Shown here: positions 17,422 through 26,070 of the stretch, piece after piece | How the letters are laid out: every line of letters begins with the position of its first letter | How positions within the stretch are numbered: the stretch's first letter is position 1 | Made by a program: the position numbers and the translations under genes | Notes under the pieces: generated by a model | Seen by the model: the letters and a program-made list of their open reading frames with translations, nothing else | What the model was told of the DNA's origin: nothing | Databases searched by the model: none | Assembly: GCF_003990725.2 (NCBI RefSeq) | Contig: NZ_CP030064.1 | Span: forward strand, 1,054,001-1,118,000 | Length of the DNA stretch: 64,000 nucleotides | Source: Halorubrum sp. PV6 | GTDB lineage: Archaea; Halobacteriota; Halobacteria; Halobacteriales; Haloferacaceae | Reading direction: 5' to 3'

Positions 17422-18348
17422 GCTGTGTTGAATAGCGATCTAATCAGCTGTTATCACGGAGCAGAAGAACGAAGCCGAGGAAATCAATTCTGTCCATGGA
17501 AGTCGATCTCCTCGACTTCGTTGAGTAGTGTTACCGCCTAGTCAAACAAGCGTTGGGAAAGCACGCGGGTGAGCCCGCCAGCGGCGGGTTCGCCCGCTGG
17601 AAACACGTTGTGCTACACTGTCTTCGGCTCGAAGACGGCCACAGCTACCGAGAAACGCCGAATCGGCTGAAGTATATGGCCGAGATTCGTGACGCACTCG
17701 GCTTAGATCCAGACGATCTCCCAGACTACAGCACGATCTACAAGTCGTTTGATCGGCTGAAAATGTGGGTATGGCGGGCGCTGCTGCGCGTTTCCGCGCA
17801 GCAGCACCCGCAGTCCAGACACGCTGCGCTCGACAGCACGTTCTTCGACCGGCGACGTGCCTCCTCGTACGTTCGCCAGCGGGCAGGACGGACGATACAG
17901 ACGCTGAAAGTGACGACATTGACTGATGTGGAATCACTAGCTGTTCTCGACGTTCACATCACAGCGCGGTGGAAGCATGACACGAAGACCGGACCGCAGG
18001 TCGTCCGCCGAAACGCGGACGACCTACAGTCCGTCGCCGCCGACAACGGCTTCCAAGACTGGCACACCGAGTACGAAATCGCCGCACACGACATCGATTA
18101 CCTCGTTCATTATCGCGGCTCGTCAGCGAACGCAACCGCGAAAAACGCTCTGAACCGGGCAAAGGGCTACTCTCAGCGGTGGATGGCCGAAACATCCTAC
18201 TCGACAACCAAGCGCTCGCTCGACGATGCCGTGCGAGCGCTTGGCTGGTATCGGCAGTTCCGTGAAATCGTCTTGATGTTCGCCATTACCAACATAGAAC
18301 CATTGTGTGAGCCGCTGTAACCGTGACTCAGCATCTATTCAACACAGC
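17422..18348 (+). mobile_element. IS5-family insertion sequence, complete
   Basis: Terminal inverted repeats gctgtgttgaata (17422-17434) and tattcaacacagc (18336-18348) bracket one intact transposase gene. The total is 927 bases. The flanks share AGT (17419-17421 and 18349-18351), a possible short target duplication. The ends are related to those of the other IS5 copies in this window. Confidence 0.8.
17553..18320 (+). CDS. IS5-family transposase
   Basis: A 255-residue DDE transposase. The catalytic residues appear as D in AALDSTFFD, D in VAADNGFQD and E in WMAETSYSTTKRSLD, with the usual Y..  R..  K spacing after Glu. It is full length for this haloarchaeal IS5 group and undamaged, so possibly active. 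It is related to, but clearly different from, the transposase at 46897-47727. Confidence 0.85.
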   Translation: MGKHAGEPASGGFARWKHVVLHCLRLEDGHSYRETPNRLKYMAEIRDALGLDPDDLPDYSTIYKSFDRLKMWVWRALLRVSAQQHPQSRHAALDSTFFDRRRASSYVRQRAGRTIQTLKVTTLTDVESLAVLDVHITARWKHDTKTGPQVVRRNADDLQSVAADNGFQDWHTEYEIAAHDIDYLVHYRGSSANATAKNALNRAKGYSQRWMAETSYSTTKRSLDDAVRALGWYRQFREIVLMFAITNIEPLCEPL

Positions 18349-18428
18349 AGTCTGGAGGAAGTTGAGGATCGGGCGATCAATTGGGGCAGGGCTTCCGCCG
18401 TCACCTGTTGGTGGCACCATCGAGGGAG

Positions 18429-18998
18429 CTACCCGGAGACTTGTCCGCCGTCGGCGCTGGCACGTTGTTGGCGAGCGCGTTCGTAGCGCTCACGTTCCTC
18501 CCGTGCGGTTGCCCAGTCGGCGAGGTCACTGTACACGACGTCGATCGTTCGTTCGTCACTCGCCTCCGCCATAGCCACGGCATCAACCGCAGCCGGTGTT
18601 GCAGCGTCGTACGCGTCCTCGTAGTCGGAAATTCGTTTAGTCAACTCGAGAACATTTCCCTGTAACTCTTCGACGGAGTGGTCTGCAGCGAGCTGGTTGA
18701 TGCGTCGCCACTCAAAGTATGCGTCATTGCGTTCATAGGTGGTTGGATGACCGTTATGACGTGTGACGATGCCGAGATCCGTGAACCAGCTGAGGTACTT
18801 TCGAGCAGTCTTCGGGTCACACTCTACCCGCTCGGCAATAGTACTCGCCGTTGATGCTTCTCGGGTCTGGAGGATAGTCCCATAGATACGCTGTTCGACA
18901 TTATCCCCGCTAAACGGGTCATCGAACGAAGGGGGGCCATCGGTGGACGCTGTGTCAGGAATACGTCTTCTTGCGAGGCGATAGATATAATTCTTGCT
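18429..18998 (-). pseudogene. DUF7342-like regulator lacking a start codon
   Basis: The open frame encodes a winged helix (STIAERVECDPKTARKYLSW, wing TDLGIVTRHNGHPTTYERND) and the helical tail of the DUF7342 type, paralogous to 8164-8751. No ATG, GTG or TTG is found before the winged helix; the frame opens after a TGA at 18999-19001. A run of six C at about 18931-18936 suggests a lost base: one extra C would put an ATG in frame. An internal TTG at 18644 would give only the tail. Confidence 0.6.
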
Positions 18999-19272
18999 TC
19001 AAGGAATAATTTCTTGCGTGAAGTAATGTTGCCGTACCTGCTGGGTGGAACCAAGACATGTAGTCGTTTGAGACGACAAAGCCATCTCGTGATGGCGGGA
19101 GAGTTCCGATCTCTCGGGCCACGCCGAGAGAGTAGGATGAGGTAGCGCTGTGAACTGCGGGTTTTTTCTGTTCTCTATCGGATCATTCGTATGGTCCCCG
19201 CAATCGCGCACTTCTTAATTGGGACCGTGCTCCTGCTCACAGCAGCGGCGCCAGTTACGTGCGCAGTGAGTC
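18999..19272. other. Intergenic region
   Basis: About 270 bases between the decayed regulator and the aglF-like gene. There is AT-rich promoter-like sequence around 18985-19020 (aaggaataatttcttgcg). No supported gene. Confidence 0.35.
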
Positions 19273-20052
19273 TTAGGAGTCAACGATGGTGTCGGGCGCA
19301 TCTTCCACGTCAGTTTTCTCCGTTTCGTCTGCGGCGTCGGTTTCCTCGTTCAGTCGTTCTTCGGCACGGTCGCGGTCTTCGGGGTAGCCGACGTCGATAC
19401 GCCAGCCGTCGAGGCCGATAGCGTCGATCGTCCGACCAGACTGGATGAGGAGATCGATCGCGTCAGAAATTTCGTACTCGTCGCGGTTCGAGGGTTGGAC
19501 GAGGTGACACGCGTGGAAGATGGCGGGCGAGAAGGTGTAGAAGCCGGTCATCACCAGATTGCTCGGCGGGTCCTCCGGCTTCTCGACGACGTCCGTAATC
19601 TCTCCGTACTGGTTGGTGTCACAGACACCGTAGCGAGAGGCGTCTTCCCAGGGGACTTCCTCGACGAGGAAGGCGGCATCTGCACGGTCCTCACGCTGAC
19701 GACGGACCACGTCTTGGAGATTCGCCTCAAAAATGTTGTCGCCGAGGATGAGCATGAAGTCGTCGTCAATGTGCTCTTCGACCGTGAGGAGCGCGTGGGC
19801 GAGCCCGTTCTGTTCGCGCTGGTGCGTGTAGGTGATCGGGACGCCCTCGTAGGCGTCGCCGTAGTGGTCGATGATCACCTCCTTCATGTAGCCGACGACG
19901 ACGATGAGTTCGTCGGCGCCGAGCTCGATGAGCTGATCGAAGCAGTGGGTGATGAGGGGTTTCCCGTCGACCTCCACCATCCCCTTGGGCTTGTCATCCG
20001 TGAGCGGGCGGAGGCGCGTGCCCTTGCCGGCCGCGAGTACGACTGCTTTCAT
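19273..20052 (-). CDS. aglF: Sugar-1-phosphate nucleotidyltransferase (AglF-like)
   Basis: A 259-residue protein beginning MKAVVLAAGKGTRLRPLTDD, the signature of NTP_transferase enzymes, followed by PKGMVEVDGKPLI (substrate-binding Lys). LILGDNIF carries the metal-binding Asp. In Haloferax, AglF makes UDP-glucose for the N-glycan; the exact sugar here is not shown. The start at 20052 was chosen because upstream in-frame residues lack family resemblance. The C-terminal tail is strongly acidic. It stands among plasmid-like genes, away from aglB at 54.6 kb, so transfer or rearrangement is likely. Confidence 0.8.
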   Translation of the reverse strand: MKAVVLAAGKGTRLRPLTDDKPKGMVEVDGKPLITHCFDQLIELGADELIVVVGYMKEVIIDHYGDAYEGVPITYTHQREQNGLAHALLTVEEHIDDDFMLILGDNIFEANLQDVVRRQREDRADAAFLVEEVPWEDASRYGVCDTNQYGEITDVVEKPEDPPSNLVMTGFYTFSPAIFHACHLVQPSNRDEYEISDAIDLLIQSGRTIDAIGLDGWRIDVGYPEDRDRAEERLNEETDAADETEKTDVEDAPDTIVDS

Positions 20053-20117
20053 GATCCGAGGATTCAAGTCAGGCAATGATAAGCATTCTGCCTTTCCGGG
20101 TCGGCTGGTTGCACTGT

Positions 20118-22826
20118 TCACCCGAGGTTGTAGTAGGAGACTGGCGCCGATGGAGTTGCTGCTGTGGGTGTCTGAATCTGCCACCAGTTCGCTGTGTCGT
20201 CGTGGTTACACCCGCTACGGCCGACAGTTGAAGCGCTGTTTTGCGCGGGTGTCGTGGGCTGTCGATGCGTCGCCAGCGGGACAGTTGTACATCCCCTGTT
20301 GGACGGCCACACCGATGGTGGCACACGCGCCGTGGCCTGTGTAGAGGCGTCGTCGACGATCCATTGCCGGTGGCCGTCAACGTGAACGGCACTCACGCGT
20401 TCGAGGTCGCGAACGTCGCTCAATCGCCGGTCGTAACTGCTCGCGGAGATACCGGCCCGGTCAATCAGCTCGGAGCGGCCGAGTGGCTGGTCCGCTCTGA
20501 GCAACGTTGCGTACAGCCTCGTCGCTGTCGGGGTCAGATCGGGTCGGAAGCGTGTGGCCGGAAGGGTGGTTGCTGCGCGTTCGATGTCGGCAGGCGTCGG
20601 CGTTTGTGCCTCAGTGAGTGTCCGTTGTAGGCTCTCCACAACGTCGTATGGACACGCTTGGTTGGTGTCCGACGGGCCGAACGAACGGAGACACAGCCGC
20701 ACGAGCCGCTGTCGCTCGCGGGGTGTCCACTGTACGTCGTGGGTCATCGCGACCTCGTCGATCACCCGCCGGATCGCCGGGTAAGTTGTGCCGTCAACGA
20801 CTGGGATTTCCAGTGTCGGTGCGTGTTCGGTACCGTCGGCGATTGCTTCTCGGACCGTCGTGAGTTCTGTAGAGAGTGCCGCAGTAATGTCGTCGTGGAG
20901 CGCGGTGATCGTCGGGCCAGCAACCACCCACGACATCGTGAGATCCATCGTCGCGTCGTGGTCCGTTTCGTACGGGAGTCGCCGGCACAGCTTTGCGGGC
21001 CGGTCTTCGAACAGCATGCGGTAGCCCGAGTGAATACCGTAGACGGACTGTTTAGGCGCCGTTTTGGCGAAGAATTCACAGAGGTCCTGGAGGTGGGTGG
21101 GGTTGCGTGCGAGGGCGTCGGTATCGGGCACTCTAAGGGTGGTCGTCAGATCGATTCCGACTGCGTGATACAGCTGGGTCGCTGAGGCGATCAGCCCGTG
21201 GAGATCTTCGAAGAGGTTGGCACGGGCGGCGGTGTCGTTACTGTTCGTGAGTTCGGCGACTTGTGCGAGGAGCCGATCTCGAACCGTTGTGATTCGCTCA
21301 CGCCACGCGCCGTAGGTGGTTTCTGTGTCGCTGTACCAGCCGACTTGGTGACCACGGCGGAGCATGCGCTCGACAGGATACGCTTGGGTGTCGTCGTCGA
21401 TCGCTTCGAATTCGTGACCGAGTTGTGATGGAGTGAGGATCTTCGAGAGGGCTTTCTCGCTCAGTAAGGCTCCCGCGAGACGTCCCAGGGTAGCTAAGGG
21501 CCCACCCCACTGGAGCACGACGAGGGTTTCATCGTTGGTGTGGCTGAGGTACGCGACGCGGCCGTCGTCGAACGGATGCGGTTGGTCGTCGACGAGTGTG
21601 ATGGCATCGTCGTCGGCGACGGTGGTGAATCGCTCGTGGAGGTGGGTTGCGGCGTTTGCAGGGCCACTGAGCCACTGGACGTACTCGGCGTCTTCATCTG
21701 GATCGCCGGTTGCCGCCATCCAATCGTCGGGAGTGGGTGTCTTTTCCCCTTCTCGGCGGGGCGACACTGTACTTGTGGATTGTTGAGGGGTCGCAGTAAG
21801 ACACCCATCGAGCCGGCGCTGATCCGGGTGGACGAGGTCGTTGTTGTCGTCGAGACACTGCTTGACGGCCTGGTGTCCCAGATTGGTGAGTTGGACCGTA
21901 TTATGTTGGCCACGGCGGTTGACCGTGACTAACTCACGGTCTTCGAGCTCGAGGACATACCTGCTAATGGTACCGTCAGCGACATCGATCGCGTGATCGG
22001 TGGTGAGATCCCGGTAGCTCCGGGCGTATTCTGTCTTGAGGTTCCCGAGGAGGCGGCGTTTCCCTGGCTCGGTGTCGAGATCACGGATGGCCTGCCACGC
22101 GACCGCGGCAGTCTGGGCGGGGTCGGTATGGGGGGACCGATCCCGGCTGGCAGTAAGATCGAGGTGACACTCGGTCCAGGTGGGATACCGCTTCGAGAGA
22201 TGTCGTTGGACCGCAGGGGAGGCGACGAGTCTGACGTCGAACCCGTCGGCGATCACGGCGATCGCCGCGAGTGCGCGGACGCCCGTGCGGCGGTCTGTGA
22301 GGCTGGTCCACGCGTCGCCGTCCAACAGGAGTGTGAGGGCACGTGGCTGATCGTCGAGTTCCTGATGGAGTGCAACTGGTCCTTTCGCGAGCGCGCCGAG
22401 GTCGGCGTTGACTGGACCACGGCCCGTCCCGATGCTGGTGACTGTGTCGGTAAGGTTAGCGTGTCGCTGTTGGTGGTACGGACTGCGTGTACTGCTGGGT
22501 TCGTCTCCGTAGGTGAGCGCGAGTGTCGTGATCGCCCGAGTGTACGCGGCGGCTTCGGCGACGTCGTCGGTCCATGGGGTGTCCGCGTGGTGCCACGCTG
22601 GCAGGATTTTGGCGAGGAGCTGGGAGCTCGTCCGCCACGGATCCGTGGTGGCGTGCTCGCGGATGGTCCGCTCGGTGAATGGCCGAAGTTTGTCGAGTAG
22701 CTCTGGTACCCACTCGGTCAGCCTGGGTGAGACTGCTGGACAGGTGATTCCCTCAGTGGAGATGTCCGTGGTGTGGCTGACGAGGTGGACCCCTCGCTTG
22801 CGGGCCGCAGGCTGGCGTGTTCCCAC
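20118..22826 (-). CDS. Large plasmid-type winged-helix protein, last gene of a four-gene operon
   Basis: A 902-residue protein from a GTG start. A winged-helix-like region lies near residues 265-330 (DVADGTISRYVLELEDRELV, then VTVNRRGQHNTVQLTNLGHQ). A second one near the C-terminus has LGRSELIDRAGISASSYDRR and WIVDD. A long central helical region and a Ser/Thr/Pro-rich linker (about 345-380) separate them. Such large proteins are typical of haloarchaeal plasmids, where some act in replication (RepH type); I cannot confirm that for this one. A decayed copy of its C-terminus lies at 7266-7671. Confidence 0.6.
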   Translation of the reverse strand: MGTRQPAARKRGVHLVSHTTDISTEGITCPAVSPRLTEWVPELLDKLRPFTERTIREHATTDPWRTSSQLLAKILPAWHHADTPWTDDVAEAAAYTRAITTLALTYGDEPSSTRSPYHQQRHANLTDTVTSIGTGRGPVNADLGALAKGPVALHQELDDQPRALTLLLDGDAWTSLTDRRTGVRALAAIAVIADGFDVRLVASPAVQRHLSKRYPTWTECHLDLTASRDRSPHTDPAQTAAVAWQAIRDLDTEPGKRRLLGNLKTEYARSYRDLTTDHAIDVADGTISRYVLELEDRELVTVNRRGQHNTVQLTNLGHQAVKQCLDDNNDLVHPDQRRLDGCLTATPQQSTSTVSPRREGEKTPTPDDWMAATGDPDEDAEYVQWLSGPANAATHLHERFTTVADDDAITLVDDQPHPFDDGRVAYLSHTNDETLVVLQWGGPLATLGRLAGALLSEKALSKILTPSQLGHEFEAIDDDTQAYPVERMLRRGHQVGWYSDTETTYGAWRERITTVRDRLLAQVAELTNSNDTAARANLFEDLHGLIASATQLYHAVGIDLTTTLRVPDTDALARNPTHLQDLCEFFAKTAPKQSVYGIHSGYRMLFEDRPAKLCRRLPYETDHDATMDLTMSWVVAGPTITALHDDITAALSTELTTVREAIADGTEHAPTLEIPVVDGTTYPAIRRVIDEVAMTHDVQWTPRERQRLVRLCLRSFGPSDTNQACPYDVVESLQRTLTEAQTPTPADIERAATTLPATRFRPDLTPTATRLYATLLRADQPLGRSELIDRAGISASSYDRRLSDVRDLERVSAVHVDGHRQWIVDDASTQATARVPPSVWPSNRGCTTVPLATHRQPTTPAQNSASTVGRSGCNHDDTANWWQIQTPTAATPSAPVSYYNLG

Positions 22827-22873
22827 AGCCGATCACCTGCTGGTAGTGGGCCGGTAGGTCAGATCGGCCAGCA

Positions 22874-23350
22874 TTACTCCGACCCCTCGCGTGGGGAGCC
22901 ACCATCAGAGCGGGCGTGTTCTCGGACAGCCGTGAGAAGCGGGGTTGGCTCCCGCTGTGTTGGCTGGGTTGGGTTTCGTGGTGTTGGGGCGTCCGGGTGG
23001 ACGTATGGCTCAGCGGTTGTCGTGGGACTCGTGACAACCGCAGTCGGATCGAGGAGGACAAACGTTGTGGATTGCGTGTGGGTGTTTGAACACGTCCCGA
23101 TGTGGCCCGTGAGGACGTACTCGCGAACACCGCGGGTGAAGACGGTCGGGTGTTCGTGGACATCTGATCCGCACATGATGTAGCCGATCGCGTACGCGGG
23201 GTCGCCGGCCGCGCAGTAGGCGTAGGCAGTGATGTCGTCGCCTTCGTGGAGCGGTTGGCCGCAGACTTGGCAGATCGGGTGGTTGGTGTCGAGTGAGATA
23301 CGTGTGAGCTGGGAGAGATCTGCGGCTTGTGGGTCCTCGGGGCGCGTCAT
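22874..23350 (-). CDS. Zinc-binding hypothetical protein
   Basis: A 158-residue protein. HPICQVCGQPLHEGDDI has a CxxC pair, and further Cys occur in YIMCGSD and GTCSNTH, suggesting a zinc-stabilised fold. The last 50 residues are Pro/Thr-rich and probably disordered. The ATG at 23350 overlaps the previous gene's stop by 4 bases (ATGA), so it is translationally coupled. Function unknown. Confidence 0.6.
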   Translation of the reverse strand: MTRPEDPQAADLSQLTRISLDTNHPICQVCGQPLHEGDDITAYAYCAAGDPAYAIGYIMCGSDVHEHPTVFTRGVREYVLTGHIGTCSNTHTQSTTFVLLDPTAVVTSPTTTAEPYVHPDAPTPRNPTQPTQREPTPLLTAVREHARSDGGSPREGSE

Positions 23351-23664
23351 TCGTTCCCTCCCTCGGCGTTGTGAGTGCCAGCTTGCCACGCTTGCCGCGC
23401 GGAGAGTGCGCGGCGGCCCGACTCGGTAAGTCGATACTGGGAGTCGTTGGTTTGTTTGGTGACGAGGTCGCGTTCGACGAGTTCCTCGAGGGTGTTACAG
23501 ACACAGGTGTGGTCGATGCCGTCGGTGTAGTAGTCGGTGAGTGCGTGGTAGAGTGGACCGCTCTCGCTGGGGCCAGTCTGCGAGAGTACCCAGAGCAGGT
23601 CGCGATGGGTGGCTGAGAGATCGGCAAGCGAAATGGCGTCGCTCTCGGTGTTTTGGCTAGGCAT
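23347..23664 (-). CDS. PadR-like winged-helix protein
   Basis: A 105-residue protein with a compact winged helix: LSATHRDLLWVLSQTGPSES, recognition part HTCVCNTLEELVERDLVTKQ and wing YRLTESGRRAL. The ATG at 23664 lies within an 8-base overlap with the end of 23657-23848. Probably a regulator within the operon. Confidence 0.65.
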   Translation of the reverse strand: MPSQNTESDAISLADLSATHRDLLWVLSQTGPSESGPLYHALTDYYTDGIDHTCVCNTLEELVERDLVTKQTNDSQYRLTESGRRALSARQAWQAGTHNAEGGNE

Positions 23665-23848
23665 TGTGGCCCTCCGCAGTTCCCTTATTGACGTTGGGCG
23701 TCGTAGCGCACGTTGTACAGAGTGGGCCGTCGACGGCAGCGTCGTAGCCGTCGGCTGTGTTTCCACACAGACTACAACTTGAGGTATCCCTGTTCGATCT
23801 GTCTGTCGTCTCGCAGGGCTTAAGCCCCGCAATTGCCAGCATTAGCAT
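23657..23848 (-). CDS. Tiny zinc-ribbon protein, first gene of operon
   Basis: A 63-residue protein with two CxxC pairs: CSLCGNTADGYD and PLCTTCATT, a classical zinc ribbon. The ATG at 23848 gives MLMLAIAGLKPCETTD. It overlaps the next gene by 8 bases. Such small zinc proteins are common in haloarchaea and probably bind nucleic acid or protein; no specific role is shown. Confidence 0.6.
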   Translation of the reverse strand: MLMLAIAGLKPCETTDRSNRDTSSCSLCGNTADGYDAAVDGPLCTTCATTPNVNKGTAEGHNA

Positions 23849-23957
23849 GGTTCTGTGATTGGGCACAGAACCCGTCCCGGCCGGGTGTTGGAGCACCGCG
23901 GCCGGGGTTTTCCACAATTTCTCACTAGCCGAGTCTTTGTCACCGGGCTCTGTAGCT

Positions 23958-24031
23958 ACTACCCAGTACTGAAATTACTTTAATGTACTGGAAGTTCTTT
24001 GGGTAACTACCCGGACTACTATTAAATATGG
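23958..24031 (+). promoter_or_regulatory. Divergent promoter/operator region
   Basis: Between the zinc-ribbon operon and the PhiH1-like repressor are an inverted repeat (ccagtac 23963-23969, gtactgg 23985-23991) and a direct repeat (ACTACCC-AGTACT at 23958, ACTACCC-GGACTACT at 24006). A TATA-like attaaatatgg at about 24020-24030 lies 20 to 25 bases before the ATG 24049, as expected for a leaderless haloarchaeal transcript. The repeats may be binding sites of the 24049 protein. Confidence 0.5.
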
Positions 24032-24048
24032 GTCCTCCAAGGTAACAT

Positions 24049-24357
24049 ATGAGATATGCTGGTGAATGGATGTCTGCAGCGGACGACCGCATCTTAGAAT
24101 ATTTATCTGAAAATGAATCCGGCTCCCCAACGAAAATGAAAAGAGAGGGGCCAATACGATATTCTCGTGTACAGGTTCATCGTCGGTGTAAGATACTAGC
24201 CGAAAAGGGCCTTATTAACGATCTCGGAAATGGCGTCTACATGATCACTGAAGACGGCGAGGCATATCTTGAAGGCTGTTTGGACACTGAAGATTGGCAG
24301 TATATTGACGAAGAGACCGATGAGAATTCTCACGATGGTTCTACTGGTGACGGCTGA
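24049..24357 (+). CDS. PhiH1-repressor-like winged-helix protein
   Basis: A 102-residue protein starting MRYAGEWMSAADDRILEYLS, the hallmark of haloarchaeal proteins related to the PhiH1 phage repressor. The recognition helix region is YSRVQVHRRCKILAEKGLI and the wing is GNGVYMITEDGEAYL. The C-terminus is acidic. It is divergent from the 23848-20118 operon, with repeats in between, so it probably represses that operon in the manner of a phage or plasmid switch. Start ATG 24049; ATG 24070 is possible. Confidence 0.75.
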   Translation: MRYAGEWMSAADDRILEYLSENESGSPTKMKREGPIRYSRVQVHRRCKILAEKGLINDLGNGVYMITEDGEAYLEGCLDTEDWQYIDEETDENSHDGSTGDG

Positions 24358-24493
24358 ACGGTAGTTTTCTGAATCTGTGTGGAGTACTCTGGATTGACGG
24401 ATTAGACTTAACCAACACTAAATCCATTTGAGGGTGGTTGTTGGTTAACAGCATTCTGTTTGACTCAACTCTTGGAAAGCAAATTTCTGCGGA

Positions 24494-24829
24494 TCAGATC
24501 CACGCTTCGACGTAAACTACGCCATCAATCTCTGCTTGCGGGTATTGATCCAGCACCCGGTAGATCTCATCGGCGATCTCTCCCGATGGAATCGTCACGT
24601 CGTTTATGTACAGTACCGCTCTGGAAGTATCGAGATAGAGTACGAAATCGTCGACGTAGGTGAGAATTAGGCGGGGTTTCGAGTTCGAAAAATGGCCGGG
24701 TTCTCGGTCAGACGAACCCTTCCCGAATTCAGAGAGGTCATCGACTTGCTTGACGTCATGGCCATCGTTTCGAAGTTTGTGGACAATCAGATACTCGATA
24801 TTCTCATCGACGAGAAGACGGTACCTCAG
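24494..24829 (-). pseudogene. DUF5615-type PIN-like toxin with lost start codon
   Basis: The frame reads RYRLLVDENIEYLIVHKLRN, then HDVKQVDDLSE, the opening of DUF5615 toxins with the first acidic residues of a PIN-like fold, and continues intact to TGA at 24494. The first codon next to the antitoxin stop is CTG (24829-24827), where an ATG overlapping that stop would be expected. CTG might still work weakly. It is paired with the DUF433-like gene just upstream. Confidence 0.6.
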
Positions 24830-25078
24830 TCCGTCGGGGTAACCGACGAACGCCGCGCCGCCTCCGCAACAGCGCGGCCGTGGCGGGCCTCGACGTGCCG
24901 CATTGCCTCCGGATTTCGGTGGTAGTACGTCAGTGCTTCGTACACTTCACCGACATCGAGTCCGTGACGATCTGCGACCTGTTGGGGCCGAAGCTCGGCC
25001 TCCTTGATGAGCGCATGGAGCTGTCGAACCGTCACTCAACTCTCATCGAGATGGGGCTCGTCGTGGAACTCGTTATCT
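24826..25078 (-). pseudogene. DUF433-like antitoxin with N-terminal stop codon
   Basis: The C-terminal 69 residues from GTG 25035 (VRQLHALIKEAELRPQQVAD, then HGLDVGEVYEALTYYHRNPE) match DUF433 antitoxins. The same frame upstream reads DNEFHDEPHLDES, stop, VTVRQ. The family expects an Arg at the stop, so CGA to TGA is likely. No start for the upstream part is seen. The shortened protein from 25035 may still be made. It partners with the DUF5615-type gene downstream. Confidence 0.6.
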
Positions 25079-25108
25079 GAACGAGAGACACTTCGTGTCG
25101 CATCCGGC

Positions 25109-26044
25109 CTAGTTCGTCCCGGGAGTATCCGCCTCGCGGTAGGGCGCACAGACGAGCTCGACGCCCTCACGGAAGCCGATCTCGGGCTCCCACCCCGTCG
25201 CCTCGTGGAATTTCGAGTAGTCGGCCATCGTGTCGTGGACGTAGCCGTCGAAGGGGCACTCGATGTACTCCGGGTCGATATCGGTACCGAGCGCGTCGTT
25301 GATCATCGCGACCATCTCGTTGAAGGAGTACGCCTCTTGAGTGCCGACGTTGTAGACGCCTGTCAACTCGTGGTCGGCGGCGAGCTCGCAGGCGCGGGCC
25401 ACGTCGGAGACGTGCGTGAAGTCCCGCGTCTGGCTGCCGTCGCCGAACAGCTCGGGCGCCTCGCCGTTCGCGATCGCGTCCGCGAACTGCGCGACCGTGT
25501 TCGCGTACTCGCCTTTATGTTCCTCGTTGCCGCCGAAGCCCTGGTAGACGGAGAAGAAGCGGAGCCCGGCCACGTCCATCTCGTGGTGGTTGGCGTAGTA
25601 CTCGGCGTAGCGCTCGCGGGCGAGCTTCGAGGCCTCGTAGGCGGTGTGCGCCTCCACGTCCATGTCGACGGGCGAGGGCTCGGTGCGGCTCCCGTAGATC
25701 GACGAGGTCGAGGCGTACACGACCGTCTCACAGCCCTCCTTGCGAGCGCGCTCGACGGCGTTGACGAACCCCTCGACGTTGACGCGGCAGCCGCGCTGGG
25801 GGTCGCTCTCGTGCATGTTCCGCGAGGAGAGCGCGGCGAGGTGGAAGACGACGTCCACGTCGGCGGGGTAGTCGTCGTCGAGCACCGAGGCCTCGACGAA
25901 CTCCACGTTCGAATCGAGGTTGTCCGGATCGCCGAGATACGTGTCGTCGACCGCGATCACGTCGTTGTCGGCCGCGAGGCGGTTCGCGAGGGTCGAGCCG
26001 ATAAACCCCGCCCCGCCCGTGACCAAGACGCGCTTGTCGTTCAT
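25109..26044 (-). CDS. NAD-dependent nucleotide-sugar epimerase/dehydratase
   Basis: A 311-residue extended SDR enzyme. NAD-binding GGAGFIGS is at residues 10-17, the catalytic Tyr and Lys are in TAYEASKLARER (YxxxK), and a Ser upstream lies in YASTSSIYGS. This is the UDP-glucose/UDP-glucuronate 4-epimerase class, making a nucleotide sugar for the glycan genes that follow. The substrate cannot be told from sequence. The gene is GC-rich like core haloarchaeal genes, unlike the AT-rich genes after 28 kb. It is first or last in a minus-strand glycan run with 26071-30690. Confidence 0.8.
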   Translation of the reverse strand: MNDKRVLVTGGAGFIGSTLANRLAADNDVIAVDDTYLGDPDNLDSNVEFVEASVLDDDYPADVDVVFHLAALSSRNMHESDPQRGCRVNVEGFVNAVERARKEGCETVVYASTSSIYGSRTEPSPVDMDVEAHTAYEASKLARERYAEYYANHHEMDVAGLRFFSVYQGFGGNEEHKGEYANTVAQFADAIANGEAPELFGDGSQTRDFTHVSDVARACELAADHELTGVYNVGTQEAYSFNEMVAMINDALGTDIDPEYIECPFDGYVHDTMADYSKFHEATGWEPEIGFREGVELVCAPYREADTPGTN

Positions 26045-26070
26045 ACCTATGTGTCGAGTAAGTGTCGTAA

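Noticed and set aside
21993-22700. Plus-strand frame of 235 codons
   Set aside because: Antisense of the 902-residue protein at 20118-22826; no domain recognised.
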